Assembly (NCBI GenBank): GCA_022747635.1
Contig: JAKTNV010000009.1
Location: 27,443,122 to 27,507,121 of the forward strand
Reading direction: 5' to 3'
DNA length: 64,000 nucleotides
Source of the DNA: Hetaerina americana
Lineage: Eukaryota > Arthropoda > Insecta > Odonata > Calopterygidae
The position numbers and the translations under genes are program-made. Positions 1-12,079 of this stretch are shown piece after piece (within the stretch, counting starts at the first letter, position 1; every line of letters starts with the position of its first letter). The notes below the pieces were generated by a model that was given only the letters and a program-made list of their open reading frames with translations, searched no databases and was not told where the DNA came from.

Positions 1-1180
1 GTTTTAACGAAATTAGCATATAAGAAATAAGACGCAGAGTCCCTTGTCTCATCTTGGTTTTCGTATCACCGGTCAACTTACGCAAAACGTCATTGTTCCA
101 TATTCTTGGCACAGCTTGAAAGCTTGAAGATACACGGAAATAAAAGTTTCCAAGTGATTAATGAATTACTCTTTCCTTTTAATCCATAAATAATATAAAA
201 CTGGCGTGGATCTTGATTGCCTTTATGTATTTGTATTTGAAAGAAAGGATATAAGAAAGGATAACTTATGCTAGGAGTGCTTTAGTACATCTTATCTTAA
301 TCCCCGACGACGATAAAATGGGAAAAAGATGTCTGACAATCACCCGTAAATACAAAATACGGAATTTCCTTATCCATTAAATTTTTACAGAGTATTGGCA
401 AATAATTGCGAGACGATTCCGCGTGAGGCGCTTTTTTTGTGCCTTAAAGTGTTTAGAATCTTGTTTATAACACATGACAATACAAAACAATACTTGCATA
501 TATATTATTTGTCGAGAAGGATCATTTTTACAATTTCCATACTTTTAGCAACCTAAGATACTATCAATAACCAAGGTTAACATCTAGTTATAAACATTTA
601 AATCTAATTACCTCGGGGTGTAAAAATTGAAACAGGCTAGGAATGGATAAAGATTAGCACAACAATAGGGAAATACATATTGCCTCCTAGACATCTTAAG
701 TGTACTAATATATTTAAATAAGGCATACAAATGAATAGGTGACTCCATTTCATCGAGTTAAGCTTGCTCGTTCCCATACTCAAACGAATTGAAAGCAATT
801 GATTTAGAGATACCATACGATGAACTAAGTGCTGACTGAATTATTGTCCTAGTTTGAAATCCTCCTCCTTCCTCCGAACTATTTATCTAAAAAAATCTGG
901 ATTCGGTGCAAAATAAATGCTCGTAAAAATCATTAATGTTATTGACACAGAATGAATCAACAAATTAGAAAACGGAATAAGCAATTACGCATGGGTTCGG
1001 TAATTTTGTAGTCCTACTCAGGAAGATACTCTGCATTACTAATTTTTTTATTTATTGCGTATGAAAAAAAATACGAGTTACCCTTCCTTAGTGTACAGTC
1101 TCCTCTATATTTCATATCCAAGTGAGTGAAAACAATCAATACGTTTCGGTGAAATTGTAGACCATTATTGAATATAGGAA
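1..1180. other. AT-rich non-coding DNA, no feature seen
   Basis: No open frame of useful length, no RNA gene motif and no clear repeat was seen here. The stretch has scattered poly-A and poly-T runs only. Confidence 0.6.
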
Positions 1181-1184
1181 ATAT

Positions 1185-1500
1185 AGAGAAATACAGGACA
1201 ATAATGGACTTTATTCAATATGTACTTATGCTATACAAATATATAAAAACTTGGATTAAAATATTTATACACAGAAACACAGAGAAGCGACACATATAAC
1301 ATGTTGACGTTTCGACGGCACGGCCGTCATCATTAGAATGCCGTTCTCGGGCAAGGAGCAGAGAGAATTTGTGAAGGGGGGATGAGGGGGGGATAGGTAA
1401 GGGACGAATAGGAAATGGACAAGGGAGTAAGAGGGGATGTGTAGCCGGCTATTGGGTGTTTCAGTGGGCTGAGTTCAGTCCGGGAGGTTTAAATGACTGA
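1185..1500 (-). mobile_element. Penelope-like element terminal fragment (pLTR) with hammerhead-like core
   Basis: Read on the minus strand, the stretch has a GC-rich leader at 1340-1500, then a hammerhead-like core at 1306-1336, then about 120 bases of AT-rich sequence. This order resembles the 200-bp PLE at 13.9 kb, where the core is also followed by AT-rich sequence. No reverse transcriptase frame is present, so this would be a terminal remnant. Known of the family: PLE terminal repeats carry hammerhead ribozyme motifs. The assignment to PLE is inferred from the motif alone, and the ends are approximate because no target duplication was found. Confidence 0.45.
1306..1336 (-). ncRNA. Degenerate hammerhead ribozyme-like motif
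   Basis: On the minus strand the order is CTAATGA (1336-1330; the consensus is CTGANGA, so one core base is wrong), a single T, a perfect 6-bp stem GACGGC/GCCGTC closed by CGT (1328-1314), GAA (1313-1311), then AC, GT and the cleavage-site C (GTC at 1308-1306). Stem III is so short (AC/GT with no loop) that only a dimer could fold it. Stem I pairs poorly. It is probably an inactive relative of the motif at 13,954-13,993, with which it shares the extra T before stem II. Confidence 0.45.
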
Positions 1501-1546
1501 TGCACCTAGATATACGCCACCCCGCGTGTCCGATACACATGCACCC

Positions 1547-1563
1547 CCACACACACACACACA

Positions 1564-1647
<84 letters not shown>

Positions 1648-1672
1648 GTATATATATATTTATTTATTTAAG
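1547..1672. repeat. (CA)n then (TA)n microsatellite
   Basis: A short CA run passes directly into about 100 bases of TA repeat with a few TG interruptions. The open frames crossing it are Ile/Tyr repeats and are not genes. Confidence 0.95.
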
Positions 1673-1799
1673 AGGAAGGTTTGCTACCAATAATTTGAGG
1701 AATGAAATTCTGGAAACGAGGCATTAATTTTGCCCCGGAAATTCACTCCAGGAAAAAACGCAGACACAAAGGCTCCCTGAAGATGATCGACATGGCACC

Positions 1800-2062
1800 G
1801 CATTTTTCACCTTAACGGCCGTATACTACCTACGGGACGTCTGGTGGATTCGGCCTGCTCTTTGGGAGAGCGGGACCCTCCTCCATGCCAAACATCATCT
1901 CTGCGGAGACAAAAGGCGTCGTCGTCGGGCGGAGGGCGTGCGAAAGACGGGGAGGAGAGGGGCAAACGCGGCGCGGAGGAAGTGGATGGCGGAGCGAAGA
2001 GGAGGGAGGGAGGAAGAAAAAGGGAGAGAGGGCGGAGTGAGGAGAAGAGACCATTTCGCGCG

Positions 2063-2098
<36 letters not shown>

Positions 2099-2515
2099 GG
2101 GAAAACGGGGAGGACCGAAGCATTATCAATTAGCATGCAAATGTGAAAGGCAGAGGCGAACATCACATAAATTAAGCATGGGCGCTATCCACGGTGGAGG
2201 AGGGGTGGGGTGTGGCAGGGGCCGAGGACGTGGGGGAGGAGGGTCTAGGGGGGGCGTGGAAGGAGGGGGTCGGTGGTGTGTGGCAGGAGGTTGGCCGGGG
2301 GAGAGAGGTGCGATTCATTGAAGACGGAAATCCAAGGCGACTCGACCGTCCAACAAGCCCTCTCTCTTCCTTCGATTCTCGTCTCTCCATGACTTCCGCG
2401 TGCACTCATTCGGGCCACGTCGAAAGCGTGCATCTATCAATCGATTTTTTTCAATGCATTGGTATTTTTCGCGCTGTTCCCGTTCGGGTTGGGCAAAGTC
2501 TATAAAGATTCATCT
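1800..2515. promoter_or_regulatory. GC-rich island with purine-rich tract and G-runs
   Basis: This block is clearly more GC- and CpG-rich than its flanks. It holds a purine-rich plus strand (1930-2050), a GT repeat (2065-2094), and closely spaced G-runs of three to seven (about 2190-2310) that could form G-quadruplexes. Open frames here are Glu/Gly/Arg-rich or Pro/Ser-rich translations of the biased strands and resemble no known protein. A regulatory role is only inferred; a non-coding first exon is possible. Confidence 0.35.
2065..2094. repeat. (GT)n microsatellite
   Basis: About 30 bases of uninterrupted GT repeat lie inside the GC-rich island. Confidence 0.95.
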
Positions 2516-5115
2516 GGGGGTTATCTCATGAAACCTATTCTGAGGCTTTAGGCATGTGGAGAAGAGGGCATAAATAACATTGAAGAAAATAAGTCGGACG
2601 GAAGTAAGGCTACCGGTAAGAGGGTTTAAAATATGCTCGGTTGGAAGAGAGAAAGACGCTGGAAGAAATTGTAAACCTGCAGTAACCAGTAGATAAAGGA
2701 GAAATATTTAAGGGAATGGGAACTATTGAAGAGGGAAAAAGGTTGAGAAAGCGGAGGAAAAGGAAAAGAATCGGTTTTTTGAAAGGCTTGAAAAGCTATG
2801 AAGGGTGAAAATTTGAAAAAAAAACATAATGTAGTATAAACAAGAGCTTTGATTCAATTTAAAAATATATTCAATATTTTTAAGAATAATGATTTACATG
2901 TGAATTTGCATTTTAAAAAACAACTCGAAATTTTGATCTTTAAGAGTAATTTTAAATGGAAGAAGTCTTTCGCGTAGGTTTGTTTTTGGTTCCCAGTAAT
3001 AAATCTGTGACATCTTGATCAATAGTGGCTGAGTTTCACGGAGCCGTCAGGTGTGAAATCTTGGAATCGAACGTGAATAATTTTCCTGGTTAGATTTCAG
3101 TGGGTGCGTATATGGGTCGATCCGATCCAATGGTGGTCAATTACAGGCAATTAAAATTAGGCGACTTTCCTTCTAGGAAGTAGTCATCCCATGAATTGGC
3201 AGTTGGTTAATCTTAATGGCGACTTTATGAAGTCGACCGTAACTTATATGAAGAATGAACATTTCCCGCATATTAAAAGGCATATTACCATAGTTCAAAA
3301 TAAAATTCGTATTTTCCTTTCTGATGAACCGTTAGTGTGTTTTTGCGTCAGTGCGATAGGACCTTGGAAATGCCCATTAGGATAAATAATATTGGTCCTT
3401 GAACTTGGATACACTCCCCATAAAAAAATTATCAGTTCTACGTAGCAAAGGGGGCTATAAAAAATAATTTATAAATTTAAGGTAGAACGTGATAAAAAGT
3501 GATTTTGAGGTTTAAAATCACTTTTTTGTTTATTTTGTTGAATATATATTTTTAAATCATTCATTAACTTCTCTTCTTTAAGGGAATTAACTGAAAATTA
3601 TTCCTAAGATTAAAAATACCTCTGATTGCTTTATTCCATGTCGTTAGCTGGATCGGTACGGCTCATATGGAAAAAAATACAAGACAGCTAGTCTTATAAC
3701 TTTAATAATAACTTCTGGCGAGGATTTTGCCAACGTGCTTCTGTAAATGGCATGCTTGAAAAATACTTTCGTCTTCAATATGTATAAGGTGACTATCACG
3801 AGTTGTTTTTTCTTAAAAAACATGTGTTTCCAGTATATACAAAATCAAAAGAAAATTTCAAGGATGAAGGACAATGATAAGCCCTCTTTCTTACTCAGAA
3901 TGTTATCAGAGGGGTTTCGTAGTATTATGAAGTCTTTGCGCCCAGGCAAGTTTCTCGTTTTATCCTTCTCCATTCTGAATACCCACCCACAGGGAAACGC
4001 TTATCCATAGAATTTTAACTTGATCGGTTCAAGAGAAATATCCAATTATTTTGTACTCATTCTATTACTATAGCAAAAGCCTCAAAAAGAGAGATTAAAT
4101 AGGTTTGCATTTGTGATTTAGAGACAACCACGGTAATGCTGAAAATTAGATAAAGGTTTATGTGTAATTTTCTTTTCCCTCATAAAATAATTAATCTACC
4201 AACTAACGTCATTACTAAATAAGAAAAGTGATAATAAATCGATCCTACCTGAAAATTTTATGCAAATTAGCATGATAAACTGCCATTTAGCAAATATTTG
4301 AGGTCATTTTCAATGGTCAAATTTTGTTTGTGGCAGTTTCAAATTGACGAAAGCAATTCTACAATTTCTGTATCGAGAATGGTGTCAAAGCTCTCTTTAT
4401 TTGTTTGAAGGATTTAAAATTTACCATCTCCGTGATATTAACCTAATATTTTCCGATAAACACATATTTCTTCGAGTGCTCGCCGACTCCTTAATCTCAT
4501 ATCTCAAATTCTGGAAAGACATTGAATCGTCCCACTTATACTCAAGATACGAAGCCTAATGTCCGATTCTGCTATTTTTATGTGTCTTACTCTAAAATGT
4601 ATCGGTGGACATAATTGATTTCATACATGTGAAGTGCATGCGGCAGTTTATTGACAAATTTGATTGATCGAATGACTCCCTATATTGCCCAAAAATATTT
4701 TAACATTATAAACATTCACAAGAATTACCATTTCAATATTCTAAAACTTCAAAATCACATTTTTTTATCATTTTTATAATTTCGCGATTTGAAAAAAATT
4801 ACAAATGCTAGGATTAAAAATTAGAATTGAGCGTAGGATGTTAAAGTGAGGACACTGGCAAATTAATACTCGTAAAAATTGAGAGAATAGTGCCAAGGTT
4901 TTATTCTACGTCGGATGGTCTCATGAAAAACTGTATTTTAATTGATGAGGAATCCACCTCGAATGAAATGAGCAGAATACCGTCCGCTCACTTAAAACAC
5001 AGAGACCAGTATTTTTAAAATGATATCTCGGGTAACTCTGAACTAAGCTTGATGAAATTGGCTGAATGTGTGAATTCGATGGGAATGATTCTTGATTTCG
5101 AAGTAATTAATATTT
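2516..5115. other. AT-rich non-coding DNA, no feature seen
   Basis: Only short chance frames occur (64-87 codons). None has a recognisable domain, and no repeat or RNA gene was identified. Confidence 0.6.
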
Positions 5116-5119
5116 TTTT

Positions 5120-5785
5120 TTACCTACACGTTTTAAATTCGCCTTCTCTTTTGTTTCTCCACGTCGCCCTATTCGTTCTCTAGCATCTCCGGCCTTTTCA
5201 TTACATGCACTCATATTACACGCACGCACACACGCAGTCTCCCACCCCCTCGATCCCGTCTCCTCCGATCCCACCCCCTTACCACCCTCGCCCTCCCGCC
5301 ATCTCTCCTTTCCGTCAACCTGTCGCAATTATGCTGCACTCGGGCGGGCATTCGTTTGGGTCTATCCGGCACGGGAATCCGCCCCTTCTCTTGGCGGAGG
5401 AGTGAGTGAGGGAAGGGCTCTCTAGTGGGAAAGATTCCTGCCGCAAACGCCGGAACATCAGTGTCACGCGTGCTTCGGATTCTGAGCACGTATGCCGGTG
5501 ATTACGGGCGAGGGGAATAAGAGAGCTCCCCTCTCCCCCCCTCTCTCTCCGTCCCCCCTGAATCCCCCCTCGCATCCACCCGGTCCATCATGCACACCTA
5601 TGCTCACCCACCCCATCCCCACTCCACCCTTTCTTTCCATCACTCCTCCCCCGACGTTCCGCCACCTCCTTCCGACCCTTGCCACCATCACGCTCAGTGC
5701 TCTGCCTCAACGAACCTTCATCGGCGTTCCAAAACGTTCCACTCTCTCTCTCCCTCTCTGTTATATCGGAGCCCATTACTTGCTT
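5120..5785. promoter_or_regulatory. GC-rich island, pyrimidine-rich plus strand
   Basis: C/T-rich plus strand with a CpG-rich core around 5330-5520. Overlapping frames on both strands give Pro/Ser-rich or Arg/Gly-rich products, which is what a biased tract yields by chance. No start, splice or domain evidence supports coding. Confidence 0.3.
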
Positions 5786-5789
5786 GCAT

Positions 5790-6820
5790 CAATAATATCA
5801 TTTATCATTGCGTGGTTCCGATAAGTATCTTCATAGCTTTGTTTGGTTCATAAAAACCTTCTCATCTCATTCAGAAAATATCTTGGCTTTCCTCCTGATA
5901 CTCAACGGGGCCAAAAAGTGAGACTGCTGTGTTCTCTTTTATGAAAACGTACGCATATGCACCCCTCCCACTTCATAACTGCTCTGCTGATTCTTGTTTT
6001 TCAAATTTTCTTATGAGTAATTTTTTGGGTGGATATCAGTTTCCAATCTTATCTCAGAATTGATGCAGTAAGATTTTACCCTTTAAGTCGCTCTCACCAC
6101 ATTCGTATAAACTCTTACTACGCGCGTAAGCCCAGCATGTCGCTTCACTTTGTATAATGCGACTCATCGATCGAATTTGTGATGTGAGACTTCCTATCCT
6201 TTAATAAAGACCCCTCAATTCAGTGCATTTCAATTTTTAAAAATCTCATTAGGCTCCAAACTGGATAGCAGAATACGTGTACAATGGATGCATGTTAGAG
6301 CAAGCGTCATGTCGAGTTTGTTCATGTGAAAACACAGGTACGATATTACTTTTTCACAGATGGTATCAAATTTGGAAAGTTACCATTTCATCTGTTTCAA
6401 TATTAATATTAAAAATGTTCACAAATAGAAACCTGCAGCAGTTGAGTTTATTTTTAGAGCGTGAATCCTTAGTTTTTGAATTATTTTAAATGGAAAAGCG
6501 ACAGAATCATTTGATTAGCAGAAAAAAACCATAAATATGCTAAGGGGTATGTTATTATTTTGTGGGGACGCAACAAAGTTTACGCAAAAATATTATCAGT
6601 AAGGTGTTATACTTTTATATTTTTTACTATTTTTTTACAATAATTCTAGATATTTGATTTTTCCGATTCGGCGGCATCAAAATCAACTTTGCGAAATCGT
6701 ATCTTGAGGAATTAAAAAATAAATCTTTGTAGATTTTAGCAAAATTCATTTCGGCACGACTAGCGTCATCACATTTGTGATATCACCCGGTACAATTTTT
6801 ATAGAAAGTGGGTTTTTATA
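5790..6820. other. AT-rich non-coding DNA, no feature seen
   Basis: No convincing open frame, RNA gene or repeat was seen. Confidence 0.55.
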
Positions 6821-6824
6821 CACA

Positions 6825-6985
6825 CACGGAAAGCCCAGAGAGCGGGGGGAGGATGAGAAAGGAGGTAGGAGGAGGGGTTGGTTGTGTTTTGGTGGAGAGG
6901 GGGAAAAGGCCGGGGGAAGGAGGGAGTAGAAATGGATTTGGACGTAGGAAAGGAGAGGTGGGTTGAGGGATTGTGGAGCTAATGT
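6825..6985. other. Short purine-rich tract
   Basis: About 150 bases are dominated by A and G on the plus strand, with many G-runs, in an AT-rich setting. It is similar in style to the larger islands but has no recognisable content. Confidence 0.4.
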
Positions 6986-6989
6986 TCCT

Positions 6990-8775
6990 CTCTGTGCTGT
7001 TCATGTATGCTTGTCATTGTTTTTCCCTGAATGCGTCACAAATATGACGAAACCCTCGTACTGCTGTGAAATTTGGTGAAATATAGACAGTTTTTCTAAT
7101 TCTTCGTATGTGAGTGGGTCAAATCGAGTTAATTTTAGTTATATGTGGTTATATCGCTAGGGCTGATGGCAGCCAAGGTTTTTTGTATGGATAGTTGGTT
7201 GATGGCAATCTACCTAAAACAGCTATTGAATACTGTTGATGACCCCGCTAAAAGTTACTGTCGTGACATCTCCCACAGTTTCCTTAAATCTCTCAACTTT
7301 GTTGAAAAACTCCTGGTTAAAGCGACTCACATGAGTTCAATTTACGAGGTAAAGAGGAGTTATGATTCAGGATGAACGCACTTGGATAACCCCTACACGA
7401 TATATATTGTCATGCTCTGTTATTCCTCCGTGTCATTGTCAATGTATTTATTTATATTACTTATATTCACCGTCTTACCACTTAACTTGTTATGTTTTGA
7501 AATAAAAAATTAATCGAACAAATTTTATGTATCCTTTGCCTTCCGTGGGAATGAATTCCATAGGAATGGCAATTTATTGTTTGTAAGGATAGGCTGAAAT
7601 TGAATTTTGTTTGAAATGAAATTAATTCCTCGCTCTTTGAATAAACCAAATAAAAAAATGATGATCCCACTGATAATAATAATGAAAGTAACCGGAAAAC
7701 TCTCAAGATAACAAAAGCGACGGAAGCGATAATCTCTTTTCCAAAATGCTTCCTCAGCAGCGTAATGTCATCATTCATATTCAACTATTATCTCCATATT
7801 TGTACGACTTTTCGGTAAATTTGGAAGCTGAATGTCAACTTGTTTCTAGAATCTTGTTTCATTAATTTTATTTCGCGCTGTCAGTGAGCATGGAAAAATA
7901 CTCCTGGTGATTCGTCTAATCGTAAAGAAGTTACTGAAAATAGTGCGTAAAACATTTTATCTGGTTTGGTAGCTGAAATGCATGGAGTCGTCAAGAGGAG
8001 AATGGCATTAAGATACGGTAATCCAGGTTGAAGACATGCCACCACCTCCACGATGTACTTCAATATTTCTGCTGTCATTTCCTACGCCAGCAACTAAATA
8101 CGACCATTGCCCTACAATCCATCAGAACGGTGAATGGAAACGTGTGTCAAGACACAAGCATAAGAAATGAAAGGAAAAAAAGGGAAATAAATAATGTAAT
8201 ATATTGTCTTCATAAGGATTGCTATCAGGTGTCACTTGTTAAGTCCTGACGTTCATTTTGATAATTTCAAATCGCTTGGTAAATTTACACTCTTCATTTT
8301 TTAACCGACCTTGGTTCAGGCAACGAGTTTTATTACCATCGATTATTACTTATTAGTAATTAACCTTTGAAGTATGTAAAGGTGGAAAGAGACTATCTAT
8401 CCACTTGATTTTGCTATTGCAAATTACTGTATGTACCTACGTATTGGATCGATCATCTCGATCCTTTTCCCTTTATCTTATTTTTACCTATAACTCGGTA
8501 TTTTGTGGTGAGGGACGGATAGTGGATGTATGTGGAAACTAGCCAGGATGAAAGGCGTAATTTAACGAAGTCCATACGAAGAATTAACATTTTGGTCCCG
8601 CTGAGCCTACCAAATACGAGCACCACCTAGTACTAAAAGCGAATATCTGAATAGTTTACGTTAATTGGAAGTTCCGCGATACAAATTAACCTGCATGTAC
8701 CACAAGTAGAAACAATCGTGCTTGATAGTCCACGGTCGCCAGGGAAAATCCATATTTTTTCTTTTTATTTCACGA
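6990..8775. other. AT-rich non-coding DNA, no feature seen
   Basis: Short frames (up to 100 codons, minus strand near 7,500-7,780) look random and hydrophobic. Nothing is recognised. Confidence 0.55.
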
Positions 8776-8778
8776 AAC

Positions 8779-8826
8779 CTCAGACGACTCGACTATTTAT
8801 GCTAATAAATGGTTGAGTCGTCTGAG
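8779..8826. repeat. Compact 22-bp hairpin with 4-base loop
   Basis: The left arm 8779-8800 pairs with the right arm 8805-8826 around a GCTA loop. There are two mismatches in 22 positions, and both are G-U wobbles if the plus strand is transcribed. The outer 12 bases, CTCAGACGACTC, match perfectly. No target duplication or known element is seen around it. Confidence 0.8.
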
Positions 8827-8829
8827 TCA

Positions 8830-9265
8830 TATGCCATTTTCCGTGATTTCGTTCGATTGCCTTCCTGGCATTTTCTTTTAGATTCTCATTTAGCTTTTCC
8901 TTCGTAGCAATAGCACAAATAGTCCGTACCTATTCTTTTTTCCAAAGTGAACTTCTTGGTGAGAATAACATCATAGAATACGAGATTCTGTGCTTCCTCC
9001 CGCGTGTGTAGAAATATGTTCATTTATCTTGTCTCAAGATAGTTATTTCCGTGACTTTAGTATACAGAGCGTAACCATGACTACTATTATCAATATCCTC
9101 TTGTACTCATTGTGCGCATCCTACCTTCTCGTCCCATTCCTCAACCCACTCGTCATTTCTCACCTCGCTGCATTGCCCGCACGTTCTCGTCCAGCGATTG
9201 AGGCGGGCAATCAATTCCCTCGGAGTTGGCGGGCCTTGGGTTACATTAACCTCTTCGCTGACCTC
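8830..9265. other. Non-coding DNA, no feature seen
   Basis: Sequence of mixed composition that rises in GC toward 9,200. A 97-codon frame at 8990-9283 has no recognisable domain. Confidence 0.5.
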
Positions 9266-9350
9266 CGTTACTGCGCCGGGTGAACGGTATTGAGCTCACC
9301 ACTCTCCCGAAGCTCATGCGTTCGAACCCTGATGAGGTCACGAGGCATAT
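9265..9350 (+). mobile_element. Possible tRNA-derived SINE head
   Basis: A B-box-like GTTCGAACCC lies at 9320-9329. About 40 bases upstream is a D-arm-like stretch ending in TGAGCTCACC, followed by CTCTCCCGAAG in the anticodon-loop position. The spacing suits a tRNA-like RNA polymerase III promoter, but the A box is poor and no acceptor stem pairs, so this is not a functional tRNA. The B box is palindromic, so orientation is uncertain. Confidence 0.3.
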
Positions 9351-12075
9351 CAATATACGCCCGTTCAAATTTGCGGCCCGGAGGTTCATTACTTGAGAAA
9401 ACTTCGATGGGAGATCGATTCTCGGAGGAAAAGTCTACGGCGAGGAAGCCATCAATATAAAGAATTGGGGTGAGCCAGGGTCAGGATAGTCGCTTTTCAA
9501 AGCGCGACCGCTCGAACGTAAAGGCATGATTCCAGGTTGGAGAAAAATAATCCCTCTCTGCAAAGAATTCCACAAGAAACGGATTCCGCTGGCAAATTGG
9601 TCCATGCCGAGACGCTTGGAAAATTGCTTGAAATGGAGGGGATCATCGAAATTCATCGGAGGCTAATGGCTGGGTTTCGGCGGACGATTAGGCTGTGCGG
9701 GGAAGGATGTTCGAAGAAAGAGTTTTTCCCAAGGTAGGATCAGTTGAACTTTGTTATGGTATTCAAGAATAATGAAGAGTCGTTCTCATTCATATGCTCG
9801 ACGTAAGTACTATTACATCGTGATGATTTGTTATGACTCATATTACCTTTATGAACGAGAGAAAAAATTTAGAGGGGCAGGTCAAATGATAGCAGAGATT
9901 GTGAGTGGGTTAGCACTTACTCCTGTATTCCAAGGGCAGCAAGCAGGGTGACGGCAGCAATCCGTCGAATCACTTGACCCTGATGTCAAATGACGTCGTC
10001 AGTGAGAAGAATTCCAATCGCCACAGAGATAAACGCGCACTTTGAAAAAATATTGCAATGAAACATAATTTTTGCTCGAACACAATTTTTTCACGAGGCC
10101 ATTACATACATGATTGTAACGCACAGAAAATTTATAAAATGGTTTTTCGAAATATCTGCAAATTTTTAAAAAAGACAAAAACAATGTAATTTATTTTTTA
10201 TTTATTTCAAATTGTGCGAAAAAGGTGACCGCCAAACGAGAGACATTTTTTAGCCCACAAAGAATTGTCCGATAGATGCGTAATACTTGGATTTAAATGG
10301 AGAGATATGCAGCACTGCAAATGGTTAAGCATGAATGAATTGCCCTCTCTCGATGGAATCTTATCAAGGATGTACCCGAGGGTGTAGTTAAGCTTCGTGT
10401 AGATGAAAACATAACCGTTTCCCGGCCCTTCTTTTCCCTCTAGTATCAACCGAATACCGAACCTCAAGACAAGCGATAAATGCGGCAGTCAAAGTTGAAA
10501 ACACTCGCCGAACCACACACGGCGTTTCATTACTTAGTAAATCCGCCGTGCATCGAAGCTTTCCTTTGTCCAGCCACGACATTCGCAGCCTAGGTGGTCT
10601 CAGAGGTATTGGCGTGAGCGTGTTTTGATGTGAGCAGTGGGTAGGGAGAGACCATAATAGGCGATGCATTGGAAAAGAATCCAAATACTTACCCAAAAGT
10701 TGAGATAACACATCCGACCTATCAGGTGAACCTCGGTGAGTCGCCTTTTTTTTTGCAGACTTCAAGAAATTCCTTCTTTTAGTCAAGCTAGATCACCAAA
10801 TCCGCTTAACTTTTACGTATTTTGGGGGAGGAGAGTGTGAAACTTGTATGCAAATATCTAATCACCTGCTCGGTGATTTTACGGCCTTTTTTTTATAGCT
10901 TATTTCTTTTTTCAAGACTATATATTCCTCCTCATGTTATAAAGATGCCGATTTTCCATAGCCATAGAATCTCAGGCATTATAGAAAGGTGTATTATGCT
11001 AAATCATACGGATAAGAATGGAGAAAATTTGTAGGAGAGAGAGAAGGCAAAGGACTAACCACCTACAAATGATGGGGTAAGGGAGGAAGTAGTAGGGTGA
11101 AATTTGAAGAAGGCAAGATAAGTGAATAGAGGAGCTCTTGACAGTAAGTGGGAAGATAAAGGCTTTGTGGTGGAAGATAAAAATGAGGAAAGTATTTTTC
11201 AAAGGCATGCATAATTGTAGTCGGTATGAAGAACTAGAGATCGAAAAAACGTAATGCAAAGAATCGTGCAATTTGGGGGACAACCTTTGATGAGATTGAA
11301 GATGACGATTTAAATATGTATTGCTGATTGAAAAAATATTCATGTTTATAACCTCAAAATTATTAATATTTGTATGGTATTATTAGAAACTAATGCCTTC
11401 ATTCAAGATAATACTTTTGTATATCGAGAAAAAAATACATTCCTTCTCGAAGTCGTTGGTAAGTTTCATTCGCGGTTTTATATGATGGGGAACCGGGGAG
11501 AAAGGCAAACCGAGAGGGAGAGAGATGTAGGATCTTTATGTTACAGGGAAACGCGTTTCGAGGAGAAAGTACTCTGTTACCATGCCAAGTTTAAGACAAT
11601 TAACAAAGTGCAGAGGGGGATTAAAAACTAGAAAAACAGTGGAATTTTTTCTATTTCTCATGGATAATTTAAATCACGTGGAAATGCTGGTGTTTTAACA
11701 GGATATTCTTATATTACCTAGGATTATTTATTATTAAGTAGAGTTGACTATAAATAAGTAGAATCAGACCTTTTGTTCTTCAATCTTTCACTGAGCATTG
11801 GTTGAAATCGAGGAAAAAATCGGTGTATATGAAAGAGTTTCTCATAGATGTACCATTGAAATAATACTTGTGAATAAATGAATGAGACAGTAAAACATTT
11901 AATAATACATATTTTTTACACTTAAGAGACATTTTTAATTTTCATTTCCTAAAAACTTCCTTCCTCGTGTTTGAAAATTTCGGCGGACTATTTATCGCTT
12001 ATCAAAATGATGCAGAGGGTACCGAAGCAGTCCACAAATTTCACAATAACTATCATGAATTTATTTATTAAAAGA
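9351..12075. other. Non-coding DNA with no recognised feature
   Basis: Two patches of intermediate GC (about 9,360-9,740 and 10,400-10,740) contain a 132-codon minus-strand frame at 10,388-10,786. It matches no family I know and has no signal peptide, domain or splice support. The rest is AT-rich. Confidence 0.5.
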
Positions 12076-12079
12076 AATG

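Noticed and set aside
10388..10786. 132-codon minus-strand frame
   Set aside because: No recognisable domain or splice structure. The length is within what chance gives in 64 kb of intermediate-GC DNA.
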